This document shows, in pieces, positions 48,776-59,018 of a stretch of DNA of 64,000 nt (positions are counted from its first letter, which is position 1; each line of letters opens with the position of its first letter). Position numbers and translations under genes: made by a program. Under the pieces are notes generated by a model, which worked only from the letters and a program-made list of their open reading frames with translations, made no database searches and was not told the DNA's origin. The stretch comes from Bradyrhizobium sp. CCGUVB1N3 (GTDB taxonomy: Bacteria > Pseudomonadota > Alphaproteobacteria > Rhizobiales > Xanthobacteraceae). The stretch spans positions 9,551,501 through 9,615,500 of the forward strand of contig NZ_JANADR010000001.1 of assembly GCF_024199925.1 (NCBI RefSeq). Reading direction: 5' to 3'.

Positions 48776-51556
48776 TCAACTGCCGAGCGCGATGCGGAGC
48801 ATCCCGGCGAGCTCGGACTTGCGGTAGGGTTTTGCGAGCAGCAGCACCCCGGAATCGAGCCGGCCGTGATGGACGATGGCGTTCTCGGTATAACCTGACG
48901 TGAACAGCGTCTTCAGCGCCGGGCGGCGCCTGGCCGCTTCGTCGGCGAGCTGGCGGCCGTTCATGGCGCCGGGCATGATCACGTCTGTGAAGAGCAGGTC
49001 GATATCGGCATTACCGTCGATCAGCGTCAGCGCTTCCGCCGCGTTCGCCGCTTCCAGCGCGTTGTAGCCGAGGCTCCTGACCTGGGTCACGACATATTGG
49101 CGCACCAGCGCGTCGTCCTCGACGATCAGGATCTTTTCGTCGCCGCCCTCGATCGGCACGTTCCGCAGCGCCTCGAGTGGGGTCTCCTGCACGCCGCTCG
49201 AGCGCGGCAAATAGATCTTCACGCTCGTGCCGTGACCTTCCTCGCTGTAGATCTTGACGTGCCCGCCGGTCTGCTTGACGAAGCCGAACACCATGCTCAG
49301 CCCAAGTCCCGTACCCTTGCCGACCTCTTTCGTCGTGAAGAAGGGGTCAAACACCCGCTCGATCATTGCAGCCGGAATGCCGATGCCGGTGTCGCTCACC
49401 GCGATCATCACGTAATTGCCGGCGATGATGTCGGGGTTCATGCTCGCATAGCTGTCGTCGAGGAAGACGTTGCGGGTCTCCAGGACCAGCGTGCCGCCGT
49501 CGGGCATGGCGTCGCGCGCGTTCAGGGCGAGGTTCAGGATCGCGGTGGTGAGCTGGCTCGGGTCGACCAGCGCCGGCCAGGCGTCCTCGGTCAGTTGCGA
49601 CGAGATGGTGATCTGCTCGCCGAGCGTCGGGCGCAGCAGCTTGGCGGCTTCCACGACCAGCGCGTTGGCGTCGACCTCGCGCGGTTGCAGCGGCTGCTTG
49701 CGGGCAAAGGCGAGGAGGTGCCTGGTCAATTGCGCGCCGCGTTCGGCCGCATCGTCGATCAGCCTGGTGATCGCCGTCAGATCGGGCCGGTCGACGACGG
49801 CCTCGGACAGGATCCCGATTGTGCCCGTGATGACGGTGAGCACGTTGTTGAAATCATGAGCGACGCCGCCGGTGAGCTGGCCGATGGCGTCCATCTTCTG
49901 CGCCTGCCTGAACTGCGCCTCCGCCGCCTGCTTCTCGGTGAGGTCGCGCCCGATGAAGAAATGGCGCTTCACCGGCTCCGACCAGGTGCCGAGCCAGTTC
50001 AGCGTGACGTCGTGCCCATCCCGGTGGGGGTAGCGCGCCTCGAAGCTGCGCTTGGTCAGGCCGCGCCGCGCGGCGCGCATTTCCTCGCGTGTCCCCTCGA
50101 GATCGTCGGGATGGATGAACTCCGTCGCGTTGTGTCCGATCATGTCCTCCGGGCTGAAGCCGAGGATATCCTTCACGCTCGGGCTGACCTGGACGAAATT
50201 GCCGTAGCCGTCAGTGACCAGGATCAGGTCCTGCGACGTCTCGAAGATGCGCTCGCGCTCCTCGACCTCGCGATTGAGCGCCGCCTGCGTTCGCTTGCGC
50301 TCGGTGATGTCGCGGGCGATCTTGGAGGCGCCGATGATCTTGCCGTCCGACGACCACAGCGGGAACAGGCTGAGCACGACGTCGAGCGGCTGCCCGCTCT
50401 TGTTCACGCGCACGGTTTCGTGCTGCTCGATGACCTCGCCATTGCGGGTGCGGGCGAGGATCTCCTCCATCTCCTCCCGACGACCTTCCGGCATGATGAT
50501 GTCGATCGGCTGTCCGACGGCTTCCGCCGCGGAGAAGCCGAACACGCGCTCGGCGGCGCGGTTCCACGCGGTGATGGTGCCATCGAGCGTCTTGGTGATG
50601 ATGGCATCGTTGGAGGATTCCACGACTGAGCTGAACAGCCGCTCGCGTTCGCCGAAACGATCGCGCTCCGAAGCCGTTTGCCGTCGCAGCATGCCGAGCA
50701 AATCCATGGTCTGCGCCTGCAGGCGGACATTCTCGATCAACAGCACCGCCAGCACGAAGCTCGCCGCGAACAGGCCGTAAATGCGCCCCGCATAAAAACC
50801 GAGATCGAAACGCGCGCCATTGAGGATTCCCGACAGGGCGATATCGAATAGCCAGGCGCACATGACAACCATGAGCCAGACGTCGATCACCGAATGCGGC
50901 CGCCGAAACCACAGCGTGACCAGGGCGGCGGCGCTCAAGGACCATACGAACGAGATCACGCCGATCTGTGTGGGCGTAAAGCGGCCGTCGCGCAAAAGGT
51001 CCGGCAGCAGGTCATGCTTGGCCGTGACGATCCAAGCGAAGGCGATGACCGCCACGGCCGATCCGAGTATGCTGCCGAGGATCGCGCGGCGCACCGTCCC
51101 CCTTATTTTGACGCCGCCGCCAGCGTCCTTCAGCCAAGCATAGGCGAGCACGAAGAGCGGAAAGCCGCCGTGCCAGATCATATACAGCCAGGCGGTGGTC
51201 TGCGGACCCGCGCCCAACAGTCCGGTTGGCGCAAACAGCTCGGGGAAGGTCAGGGCGTGGGCAACGGCTGCGGCCGCGGTGAAGAGGTAGCCGGTTGAGA
51301 GCATCAACAGCGCGCGGGTCCGCAAGACCGCAAATTGCGACAACAGCAGCACCGCAGTGATGACGTCGCTGACGGCGAGCGCGGACTGGTAACTCGCGAC
51401 GAAGGCCGGAACGCGCGCAAGCGGCACGCGGGCGAAGGGAACGGCCAGCGCGAACAGAATCGACGAGACGCCAACGATCGTCAATGCTGCAGTGCGATCG
51501 CTCCGAGCGGCTGGCAAGGTCGAAAGGAAGGTGCTTCGGTCGTTCGGTGCCAGCAC
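48776..51556 (-). CDS. Hybrid sensor histidine kinase with MASE4-like membrane domain and two PAS domains
   Basis: Protein of about 926 residues. Order: eight hydrophobic segments (about 20-280, MASE4-like), PAS (about 300-420, SNDAIITKTLDGTITAWNRAAERVFGFSAAE), PAS (about 430-545, DLILVTDGYGNFVQVSPSVKDILGFS), HisKA with GGVAHDFNNVLTVI (phospho-acceptor His), HATPase (NARDAMPDGG, DTGIGIP, GKGTGLGLSMVFGFVKQ) and a receiver (about 810-926, ILIVEDDALVRQY with DLLFTDVIMPG). Phosphorelay output within the molecule is to its own receiver, and perhaps to the CheY-like protein encoded divergently at 51853. GTG start at 51556 follows AGAGG; another GTG at 51562 is possible. Confidence 0.9.
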   Translation of the reverse strand: MLAPNDRSTFLSTLPAARSDRTAALTIVGVSSILFALAVPFARVPLARVPAFVASYQSALAVSDVITAVLLLSQFAVLRTRALLMLSTGYLFTAAAAVAHALTFPELFAPTGLLGAGPQTTAWLYMIWHGGFPLFVLAYAWLKDAGGGVKIRGTVRRAILGSILGSAVAVIAFAWIVTAKHDLLPDLLRDGRFTPTQIGVISFVWSLSAAALVTLWFRRPHSVIDVWLMVVMCAWLFDIALSGILNGARFDLGFYAGRIYGLFAASFVLAVLLIENVRLQAQTMDLLGMLRRQTASERDRFGERERLFSSVVESSNDAIITKTLDGTITAWNRAAERVFGFSAAEAVGQPIDIIMPEGRREEMEEILARTRNGEVIEQHETVRVNKSGQPLDVVLSLFPLWSSDGKIIGASKIARDITERKRTQAALNREVEERERIFETSQDLILVTDGYGNFVQVSPSVKDILGFSPEDMIGHNATEFIHPDDLEGTREEMRAARRGLTKRSFEARYPHRDGHDVTLNWLGTWSEPVKRHFFIGRDLTEKQAAEAQFRQAQKMDAIGQLTGGVAHDFNNVLTVITGTIGILSEAVVDRPDLTAITRLIDDAAERGAQLTRHLLAFARKQPLQPREVDANALVVEAAKLLRPTLGEQITISSQLTEDAWPALVDPSQLTTAILNLALNARDAMPDGGTLVLETRNVFLDDSYASMNPDIIAGNYVMIAVSDTGIGIPAAMIERVFDPFFTTKEVGKGTGLGLSMVFGFVKQTGGHVKIYSEEGHGTSVKIYLPRSSGVQETPLEALRNVPIEGGDEKILIVEDDALVRQYVVTQVRSLGYNALEAANAAEALTLIDGNADIDLLFTDVIMPGAMNGRQLADEAARRRPALKTLFTSGYTENAIVHHGRLDSGVLLLAKPYRKSELAGMLRIALGS

Positions 51557-51852
51557 GTTCACCTCTTGCGGACCGCCATTGACGCTTCCAGTAAGACACA
51601 CTCCCTCGGAAGCATCTTAGCCCGCTACCTCGCTTCGCGGTAGCCGGGTCTGGGCACGTGCTCCGATGAGAAGATACGCGACTCAACCGAAGGTTAGAGC
51701 TTAATTAAATTTTTAGAGAACGAGGAGCCGAGACCCGGTAAGCTGGCCTTTACTGACCGGGGAAATAATACCTCTACCGCTGTGGCGGGATCCCGTTCCG
51801 GGAGGCAGATTTTCCGTCTGACACCAATCTCATGACGCCGGGAGTCGTTCCC

Positions 51853-52230
51853 ATGACCCGCATTCTCGTGATCGACGACCAGAAGGACGTCCGGGCGATG
51901 GTGTCCATCGTGCTCAGGGTCAATCGTTTCGAGGTGGTTGAGGCGGAGAGCGGCGCTGCCGGGCTGAAGGCATTCGGCGAGGCGGCGTTCGACGCGGCGA
52001 TCGTGGACATTTTCCTGGCCGACACCAGCGGCCTCGAGGTCATGACGGCGATTCGCGAGAGCTCCCCAAACTTCCCGATCGTCGCCGTCTCCGGCATGAC
52101 CGCGCTCGACTTCATGGAGGAGGCGCCGGGCCTTGCCAACGTCGTATGCCTGCAGAAGCCGTTCCGGCCCAACGATCTCCTCCAGGCGCTCAAGACGGCG
52201 CAGGCGGGCAAGCTTAAGGCCGTGGTCTGA
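51853..52230 (+). CDS. CheY-like single-domain response regulator
   Basis: Receiver-only protein of 125 residues. Acidic pocket IDDQ (7-10), phospho-acceptor Asp52 in AAIVDIFLADTSG, the Thr/Ser in AVSGMTALD, and Lys102 in CLQKPF. With no output domain it probably transmits by binding a partner or works in a phosphorelay; the divergent hybrid kinase is the nearest candidate kinase. ATG 51853 follows GGAG at good spacing; an upstream ATG at 51832 would add seven residues. A terminator hairpin lies directly downstream. Confidence 0.9.
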   Translation: MTRILVIDDQKDVRAMVSIVLRVNRFEVVEAESGAAGLKAFGEAAFDAAIVDIFLADTSGLEVMTAIRESSPNFPIVAVSGMTALDFMEEAPGLANVVCLQKPFRPNDLLQALKTAQAGKLKAVV

Positions 52231-52242
52231 CTGCCGGATGGG

Positions 52243-52270
52243 AAAACGCCCCGGCGAACCGGGGCGTTTG
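52243..52270 (+). terminator. Terminator hairpin after the CheY-like gene
   Basis: AAACGCCCCGG-CGAA-CCGGGGCGTTT begins about 13 bases after the response regulator stop. Because the stem starts with AAAA and ends with GTTTG, it could also work for the convergent livK gene. Confidence 0.75.
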
Positions 52271-52322
52271 TAAGGATGGCCTCAAGGCCGAGGCCGTTGG
52301 GAGCCCTTGTTAGGAATCCTTG

Positions 52323-53441
52323 TTAGGAGCCCTTGGCGCCGAGCTCGGCGTAGTTGCCCTTGGCGTCCCACTTGTAGACGACGTAGTCGATCTGCTTGAT
52401 GTCGCCCTTGGCGTCATACTCGATCGGCCCGAGCACCGTATCCCACTTGCCGGCCTTGATGGTCTCCATGACCTTCTTGGCGTCGGTGGTACCGGCCTTC
52501 TTGACCGCCTGCGTCCAGACCTGGAGCGCGGCGTAGGTGTAGAGCGTATAGCCTTCCGGATCGATGCCCTTGGCCTTGAAGGCTTCGACGATCTTCTTCG
52601 CGGTCGGCTTGTTGCGCGGATCGGGGCCGAAGGTGAACAGCGTGCCTTCGCCCGCCGGGCCGGTGATGGAGGCATACTCCTTGTCGGCCAGCGCGTCGCC
52701 CGACATCAGCACCGTCTTCAGGCCCTGGTCGCGCATCTGGCGCAGGATGAGGCCGGCTTCCTGGTGGTAGCCGCCGACATAGACGAGGTCGACATTCTCC
52801 TTCTTCAGACGCGAGACGATCGCGTTGAAGTCCTTGTCGCCCTTGTTGTAGGACTCGTAGAGCTTCTCGGTGATGCCGGCCTTGTTGAGGGCCTTCTTGG
52901 TCTCGTCGGCAAGACCCTTGCCGTAGGTGGTCTTGTCGTTGAGGATCGCGATGTTCTTGCCCTTGTAGTTCTTGGCAATGAACTGCGCGGCGATCAGGCC
53001 CTGCTGGTCGTCGCGGCCGCAGACGCGCGCCACGTTCCACAGCTTGCGCTCGGTGAAGAGCGGGTTGGTCGAAGCCGGAGTGATCTGCAGGACGTTGCCG
53101 TCCGCATAGGCTTCAGAGGCCGGGATCGAGGATGACGAGCAGAAATGGCCGGCGACGAACGGGATCTTGGCGCCGGCGATCTTTTCCGCCACCGAGCGGG
53201 CCTGCTTCGGATCGCAGGCGTCGTCTTCGGCGTTGAGCGTGATTTTCTTGCCGTTGACGCCGCCGGCGGCGTTGATGTCCGCCACCGCCAGGTCGGCGCC
53301 GTTCTTCATCTGCCGGCCGAATGCGGACTCGGTGCCGGTCATCGGGCCCGCGACTGCGATGGTGATATCCTGCGCGTACGCTGCCGTCGACAGCGCTACG
53401 GACGCGCCAAATGCCAGACCGATGAGTTTCAGTGATTTCAT
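52323..53441 (-). CDS. livK: Branched-chain amino acid ABC transporter substrate-binding protein
   Basis: Periplasmic binding protein of 372 residues with a signal peptide (1-22, ending AYAQD). The mature chain starts ITIAVAGPMTGTESAFGRQMKNGADLAV (Leu/Ile/Val-binding type I fold), with DDACDPKQARSVAEKI (one of two Cys for the family disulfide) and HFCSSSSIPASEAY (second Cys and ligand Ser-Ser-Ser). The C-terminal lobe has TFGPDPRNKPTAKKIVEAFKAKGIDPEGYTLYTYAALQVW. It lies downstream of livF on the same strand with 152 bases between, so it may have its own promoter. An imperfect duplication around the stop codon (about 52300-52335) is noted separately. Confidence 0.94.
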   Translation of the reverse strand: MKSLKLIGLAFGASVALSTAAYAQDITIAVAGPMTGTESAFGRQMKNGADLAVADINAAGGVNGKKITLNAEDDACDPKQARSVAEKIAGAKIPFVAGHFCSSSSIPASEAYADGNVLQITPASTNPLFTERKLWNVARVCGRDDQQGLIAAQFIAKNYKGKNIAILNDKTTYGKGLADETKKALNKAGITEKLYESYNKGDKDFNAIVSRLKKENVDLVYVGGYHQEAGLILRQMRDQGLKTVLMSGDALADKEYASITGPAGEGTLFTFGPDPRNKPTAKKIVEAFKAKGIDPEGYTLYTYAALQVWTQAVKKAGTTDAKKVMETIKAGKWDTVLGPIEYDAKGDIKQIDYVVYKWDAKGNYAELGAKGS

Positions 53442-53593
53442 GAGATACCTCGCGGGTGGTCGTCTGTTGGGAGTTGCCGGGTTCGCCCGGTTCAAACCGG
53501 CGCCATTCTTGAATGAATTTGCGGAGAAGTCACCGGCAAAATACGGGCATTAGCAAAGATATCTAGCTGCATTCTCGCGCAGGGCGGGGCCGG

Positions 53594-54330
53594 TCAGGCG
53601 TGCCGGCCACCTTCCAGATAGGCAGCGCGGATTTCAGGGCGCTGCAGCAATTCGGCACCGCTGCCCGCGAGCGTGATCAGGCCGTTGACCATGACGTAGC
53701 CGCGATGGGCGAGCTTCAGGGCATGGTTGGCGTTCTGCTCGACGATCAGCACGGTCAGGCCGTCCTGCCGGTTCAGGGTGCGGATCGCGTCGAAAATCTG
53801 CCGCGCGATGAGCGGGGCGAGCCCCAGCGAGGGTTCATCGAGCAGGAGCAGGCGAGGGCGGCTCATCAAGGCGCGGCCGATCGCCAGCATCTGCTGCTCG
53901 CCGCCGGACAGGGTTCCGCCACGCTGGGCGAAACGTTCCTGCAGGCGGGGAAACAGGGCGAACACGCGCTCGAGCGTGCTCTCCCGTTCCGCAGGCGTGC
54001 TGTCGGTGACATCGGCCCCCATCTGGAGGTTCTCGGCGACGCTCATCCGCGGGAAAATGCGGCGGCCTTCCGGCGATTGCGCGATACGCAAATGCGCGAT
54101 CTCGTGGGTCGGGACGGCGGTGATGTCCTTGCCCTCGTACAGGATCTGCCCGGCGCGGGCGCGCGGCTTGCCGAAGATCGTCATCATCAGCGTCGACTTG
54201 CCGGCGCCGTTGGCGCCGATCAGCGCGACGATCTCGCCGGAATTGATCTCGACGTCGACGCCCTTCAGCGCCTCGATCTTGCCGTAGGCCGCGCGCAGGC
54301 CCCGGATCGCGAGCAGGGGGGATGCCGCCG

Positions 54331-54334
<4 letters not shown>
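53594..54334 (-). CDS. livF: Branched-chain amino acid ABC transporter ATPase LivF
   Basis: Cytosolic ATPase of 246 residues. Walker A GANGAGKSTL, Q-loop in AQSPEGRRIFPRMSVAENL (the LivF-typical EGRxxFxxMTVxENL), signature LSGGEQQMLAIGRAL, Walker B LLLLDEPSLGLAP and H-loop region VEQNANHAL, where the usual His is replaced by the LivF/LivG-type Gln-Asn. GTG start at 54334 overlaps the livG stop (GTGA). It is the last gene of the livHMGF run. Drives uptake of branched-chain or related amino acids by the LivH/LivM channel. Confidence 0.95.
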
Positions 54335-55160
<826 letters not shown>

Positions 55161-55164
<4 letters not shown>

Positions 55165-56489
55165 CCGTGGCCTTCCTTGACGAGGTCGGAGGAGATGGCC
55201 TGCGCCTTCTTCAGATACACGGTCGGCGCGCGATGGCCGATCAGGCCGCGTGGCCGCCAGATCATGATCAGCACCATCGCCCAGCCGAAAACCAACATGC
55301 GGTAGATCTCAAGCCCGCGGAACAGCTCGAAGCCACCGATCATGGCGAGAGCGGCGAGCGCCACGCCGAGTTGCGAGCCCATGCCGCCGAGCACCACGAT
55401 GGCAAGCACCAGTGCGGATTCCTGGAAGGTGAAGGATTCCGGGCTGATGAAACCCTGGCGCGTGGCGAAGAAGGCGCCGGCGAAGCCGCCGAACAGCGCA
55501 CCCGTCGCGAACGCCGTCAGTTTCGTGGTCGTGGTGTTGATGCCGAGCGCACGGCAGGCGACCTCGTCCTCGCGCAACGCTTCCCAGGCGCGGCCGATCG
55601 GCAGACGCCGCAGGCGGATTGTCACCCAGTTGGTGAGCAGCGCCAGCGCCAGGATCAAATAGAACAGGAAGACGATGCGGTGGGTCGGCGAATACTCGAT
55701 GCCGAGCTTTGCGGCGAGCCCGTCGTCGCTGTTGTCGAGCGGGATGCCGAACAGGGTGGGGCGCGGAATGCCGGTGACGCCGTTGGGCCCGCCGGTCAGG
55801 CTCTGCCAGTTGATGATGACGAGTCGGATGATCTCGCCGAAAGCGAGCGTGACGATAGCGAGATAGTCGCCGCGCAGCCGTAGCACCGGGAAGCCGAGCA
55901 TAACCCCCCACATGGCTGCGAGGATGCCGGCGAGCGGCAGGCAGATCCAGAACGACCAGCCGAAATTCGTCGCGAGCAGCGCGTAGGAATAGGCGCCCAC
56001 CGCATAGAAAGCGACGTAGCCGAGATCGAGCAGGCCGGCGAGCCCGACCACGACGTTCAAGCCCCAGCCCAGCATCACATAGGTGAGCACGAGGATTGCG
56101 AGGTCGAGGATGTAGCGCTGGTTATAGAAGATGACCGGCACGAGGAGGGTGAAGATCAGGAGCGCCGGCGCCAGGTAGTTGCCGAGGATCGACATGCCGC
56201 GATGCACAGCGGGCGGCACCAGCTTCTCGGCGCCGACAGGGCCGATCCATTGCCGCAGCAATTCGATGAGGATCGATCCTCCGAACACGATGCCGACGAT
56301 GGAGGCGAGTTCGCCGAACCGCGTCCAGTAGGTCAGTTGCCCATCGGGACCGGCCTCGGTGCGGATGCCGATCATCAGCGAAAACAGCAGCAGCGCGACG
56401 AGAGCGCTCAGGAAGGCCTTTTTCAGGATGAAGGGGATACCCGCTGCGGTGCGGGTTGCGGATACCGTTTCTTGCGAAAGAGCTGTCAC
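55161..56489 (-). CDS. livM: Branched-chain amino acid ABC transporter permease LivM
   Basis: Inner-membrane permease of 442 residues with about ten hydrophobic segments. The family region is RYILDLAILVLTYVMLGWGLNVVVGLAGLLDLGYVAFYAVGAY and GFPVLRLRGDYLAIVTLAFGEIIRLV, with GRAWEALREDEVACRALGIN as the ATPase-coupling loop. A long N-terminal extension (about 100 residues including two extra helices) is typical for LivM. GTG start at 56489. It begins 12 bases after livH stops and overlaps livG. It probably has LivH as partner. Confidence 0.94.
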
Positions 56490-56501
56490 GCAGGCGACCT
56501 G

Positions 56502-57419
56502 TCAGACTTTTTCGACTTCGGGACGGCCGAGCAGGCCGGTCGGCATGAATATTAGCACGATGATCAGGATCGAGAACGCGGCAACGTCCTTGTACTCGAC
56601 CGAGAAATAGGCCGACCAGAACGTCTCGATCAGGCCGATCGCAAGCCCGCCGAGCACCGCGCCGGGCAGCGAGCCGATGCCGCCGAGCACCGCCGCCGTG
56701 AACGCCTTGATGCCGGCGACGAAGCCCATGTTGAAATCGACCTGGCCATAGTAGAGCAGGTACATCAGGCCCGCCACTGCCGCAAGCGCCGCGCCGATCA
56801 CGAAGGTCATGGAGATGGTGCGGTCGACATTGACGCCGAGCAGCGCCGCCATGGTCTGGTCCTGCTCGCAGGCGCGCATGTCTCGCCCGAGCCGCGTGCG
56901 CAAGACAAGCCGGTTGAAGATCAACAGCAGCACGATCGTGGTGGTGACCACCAGTATCTGGATGTTGGAGAGCTGGATCACGAAACCGTCCGCGCTCTCA
57001 TGCAGAGTGTAGCCGCCGGTGATCAACGGCGGGATCGGCTTGACCCGGGCGCCCTGCGCCACCTGCGAGTAGTTCGTCAGCACGAAGGACATGCCGATGG
57101 CCGACAGCATCGGGGCAAGGCGGAAGGAGTGACGCAACGGACGGTAGGCGATGCGCTCGACCGTCCAACCATAAAGCGCAGTAATCGCCATCGAGGCGAG
57201 CAGCACGACCAGCAGGATGACCGGAACCGCGGTCAGGCCGAACGAGACCAGGATCAGGAAGGTGATCAGGGCGATGAAGCCGCCGATCATGAAGATGTCG
57301 CCATGGGCGAAATTGATCATGCCGACGATGCCGTAGACCATCGTGTAGCCGATAGCGATCAGGCCGTAGATCGAACCGAGGACGAGGCCGTTGATGAGCT
57401 GCTGGGTGAAATAGTCCAT
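56502..57419 (-). CDS. livH: Branched-chain amino acid ABC transporter permease LivH
   Basis: Inner-membrane permease of 305 residues with eight or so helices. Family landmarks: QQLINGLVLGSIYGLIAIGYTMVYGIVGMINFAHGDIFMIGGF near the start, then GRDMRACEQDQTMAALLGVNVDRTISMTFVIGAALAAVAG (coupling loop) and GFVAGIKAFTAAVLGGIGSLPGAVLGGL. First gene of the livHMGF operon; the ATG at 57419 has no strong ribosome-binding site visible. The upstream 255 bases up to the small Gln-rich gene should hold the operon promoter. Confidence 0.95.
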   Translation of the reverse strand: MDYFTQQLINGLVLGSIYGLIAIGYTMVYGIVGMINFAHGDIFMIGGFIALITFLILVSFGLTAVPVILLVVLLASMAITALYGWTVERIAYRPLRHSFRLAPMLSAIGMSFVLTNYSQVAQGARVKPIPPLITGGYTLHESADGFVIQLSNIQILVVTTTIVLLLIFNRLVLRTRLGRDMRACEQDQTMAALLGVNVDRTISMTFVIGAALAAVAGLMYLLYYGQVDFNMGFVAGIKAFTAAVLGGIGSLPGAVLGGLAIGLIETFWSAYFSVEYKDVAAFSILIIVLIFMPTGLLGRPEVEKV

Positions 57420-57674
57420 GGGCTGCCGCTATCCAGACTGACGCACCATGAGGGAACTCTTGGGCCCCGGCAGCCCTGAAACGGCACGTCGTCCGCATTT
57501 TGTAACAGGAGGGAACTGGCGGCCGCAACTGGCCAGGCCTCGCCATAAAGGCTTGTACAGGGTGATTTTCGTCCCCCGGGGTTCCGGCGCCGGAGAGGAA
57601 CCCGGTTCCAATGGCAACCTAGTCGGGCGCTGACCGTTATCCCGCCTCAGGTCGCAACAAGGGAGTTTCCCGCG

Positions 57675-57833
57675 ATGACGAAGCAGCAGAACCAGAATCC
57701 GGGCCAGCAGAATCAGAAGCCCGGCCAGCGCCCCGATCAGCAGCAGGGCGGCGGCCAGAAGCCCGGACAGCAGCAGCAGGATCCGATGCGCCAGGGCGAC
57801 AAGCCGGGCCAGCATGGTCAGGACCAGGGTTGA
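57675..57833 (+). CDS. Small Gln/Pro/Gly-rich hypothetical protein (52 residues)
   Basis: Reads MTKQQNQNPGQQNQKPGQRP, then DQQQGGGQKPGQQQQDPMRQ and GDKPGQHGQDQG. It consists almost wholly of Gln, Pro, Gly, Asn, Lys and Asp and is probably disordered, with a loose PGQ(Q/K)-type repeat. The ATG at 57675 has GGGAG nine bases upstream and a terminator follows at 57874. From memory similar short proteins are frequent in Bradyrhizobium genomes. Function unknown. Confidence 0.6.
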   Translation: MTKQQNQNPGQQNQKPGQRPDQQQGGGQKPGQQQQDPMRQGDKPGQHGQDQG

Positions 57834-57873
57834 TCCTGAAGCACCTTGGAGTTGTGCAACCTTAGAGTTGTGA

Positions 57874-57899
57874 CAGTCCCGCCGAAAGGCGGGACTTTT
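57874..57899 (+). terminator. Rho-independent terminator after the Gln-rich protein gene
   Basis: AGTCCCGCC-GAAA-GGCGGGACT followed by TTT-C; stem of nine pairs with a GNRA-type loop, 40 bases after the stop codon. Confidence 0.85.
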
Positions 57900-58022
57900 C
57901 CTTTTGCCCGGCTGAGGTTTGTCCACAGCAGTTAAGGTAAACGAAGAGTTTAAATTGCCGCCTCAAGTCGAGGGGAGTTAGCTACCGCAAAAGGCCCGGC
58001 CGGCTCGGGCCCAACGGAAATC

Positions 58023-58556
58023 ATGCGGGAAGCGGCAATGCTGAAGAACTGGCGGATCGGGTCAATCAATGGCGTGGTGCTCGCCGCCTATTTCATCCCG
58101 GCCTGGACGTTGATTGCCTTCAACATCATGGTCGCCCCCGTGCACGGGCTCTACGAGCGGCCGAGCGTCGCGGTGGCGCTGTTTATCAGCGACCAGCTCC
58201 AGATGTCGGGCATGAGTACGGTCCGCGCGGCGTGGCTGCTGGCGCTCGGCCGCCTCATCGTGGTGGCGTTCTTTGCCATTTTCCTGGCCCTGCTCTCGAT
58301 TCCCCGAGTCCGCAAGGCCGGCGGCTCGGACGAGGCGCTCGCCATTGCGCTTGTCATCGGCAGCCTGATGTCGTTCGCGAGCATGGTGATGGCCTCGAAG
58401 GTCGGCGAGATGGCCGCCCTCAGGCTGCACGCGACCGAGCTTCTGCTGCTGCTCGGCGCGACAATCGTGCTGGTGATCGAGCGGCCGGTCCGGCCGCGCG
58501 TGGAAACCACAGCGCCGCTAGGGCTTGAGCAGGCCGAGCTCCTGCACAATCGCTGA
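58023..58556 (+). CDS. Hypothetical multi-TM membrane protein
   Basis: Protein of 177 residues with four predicted transmembrane helices: VVLAAYFIPAWTLIAFNIMV, TVRAAWLLALGRLIVVAFFAIFLALL, ALAIALVIGSLMSFASMVMA and TELLLLLGATIVLVI. No family is recognised. The first ATG is at 58023; a start at 58038 (MLKNWRIG) with GGGAAG upstream is equally good. The gene overlaps the pcaC gene on the opposite strand by 39 bases at the 3' ends. Function unknown. Confidence 0.65.
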   Translation: MREAAMLKNWRIGSINGVVLAAYFIPAWTLIAFNIMVAPVHGLYERPSVAVALFISDQLQMSGMSTVRAAWLLALGRLIVVAFFAIFLALLSIPRVRKAGGSDEALAIALVIGSLMSFASMVMASKVGEMAALRLHATELLLLLGATIVLVIERPVRPRVETTAPLGLEQAELLHNR

Positions 58557-58910
58557 GGCTTCCTTGACGGCGTGGTTGGCCGCCGGCACGCCGCAATAGA
58601 TCGCCTGCTGAAGAAGGATTTCCTTGATATCGTCGGGGGTGAAGCCGCCCTCGGCGAGCGCTGCGCGCACGTGCAGGCGAAATTCATCCCATTGCCCGAG
58701 CGCGACCATGGTGCCGATGACGAGCACGCGCCGCGTCCGCTCGTCGAAATGCGGCCGCGTCCAGATCTCGCCCCAGGCGTAGCGGGTGATCAGGTCCTGG
58801 AAATCGGTATTGAACGCATTGCGGTTGGCGATCGACTTGTCGACCCAGGCGTTGCCGAGCACCTTGCGGCGCGCCTTCATGCCGGCATCGCGGCGCTTCT
58901 CGTCGTCCAT
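58518..58910 (-). CDS. pcaC: 4-carboxymuconolactone decarboxylase
   Basis: Decarboxylates gamma-carboxymuconolactone to the enol-lactone in the protocatechuate branch of the beta-ketoadipate pathway. The 130-residue length fits PcaC (AhpD-like fold): KARRKVLGNAWVDKSIANRNAFNTDFQDLITRYAWGEIWTRPHFDERTRRVLVIGTMVALGQWDEFRLHVRAAL-type pattern, with GVPAANHAVKEA at the end (motif pieces given in order). The start ATG 58910 follows GGAAATC. It is downstream of pcaD, separated by a repeat element, and likely cotranscribed with pcaB and pcaD. Confidence 0.92.
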   Translation of the reverse strand: MDDEKRRDAGMKARRKVLGNAWVDKSIANRNAFNTDFQDLITRYAWGEIWTRPHFDERTRRVLVIGTMVALGQWDEFRLHVRAALAEGGFTPDDIKEILLQQAIYCGVPAANHAVKEASAIVQELGLLKP

Positions 58911-58929
58911 TGATTTCCTCCAGAATTGA

Positions 58930-59009
58930 GTCATTCCGGGGCGATGCGAAGCATCGAACCCGGAATCTCGAGATTCCGGATTCGCCTCTTCGAGGCGCCC
59001 CGGAATGAC
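58930..59009. repeat. Palindromic GTCATTCCGGGGCG repeat, copy 2
   Basis: 80-base inverted repeat with ends TCATTCCGGGGCG and CGCCCCGGAATGA, sharing the GCGATGCGAAGCATCGAACC core with the copy at 27434-27529. The middle differs (TCTCGAGATTCCGGATTCGCC instead of CCAGAAGTTGCGG...). It sits between pcaD and pcaC inside the operon. Confidence 0.8.
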
Positions 59010-59018
59010 AATCAACAA

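Noticed and set aside
49097..50629. 510-residue open frame on the plus strand
   Set aside because: Antisense to the hybrid kinase catalytic and PAS domains; no recognisable domains.
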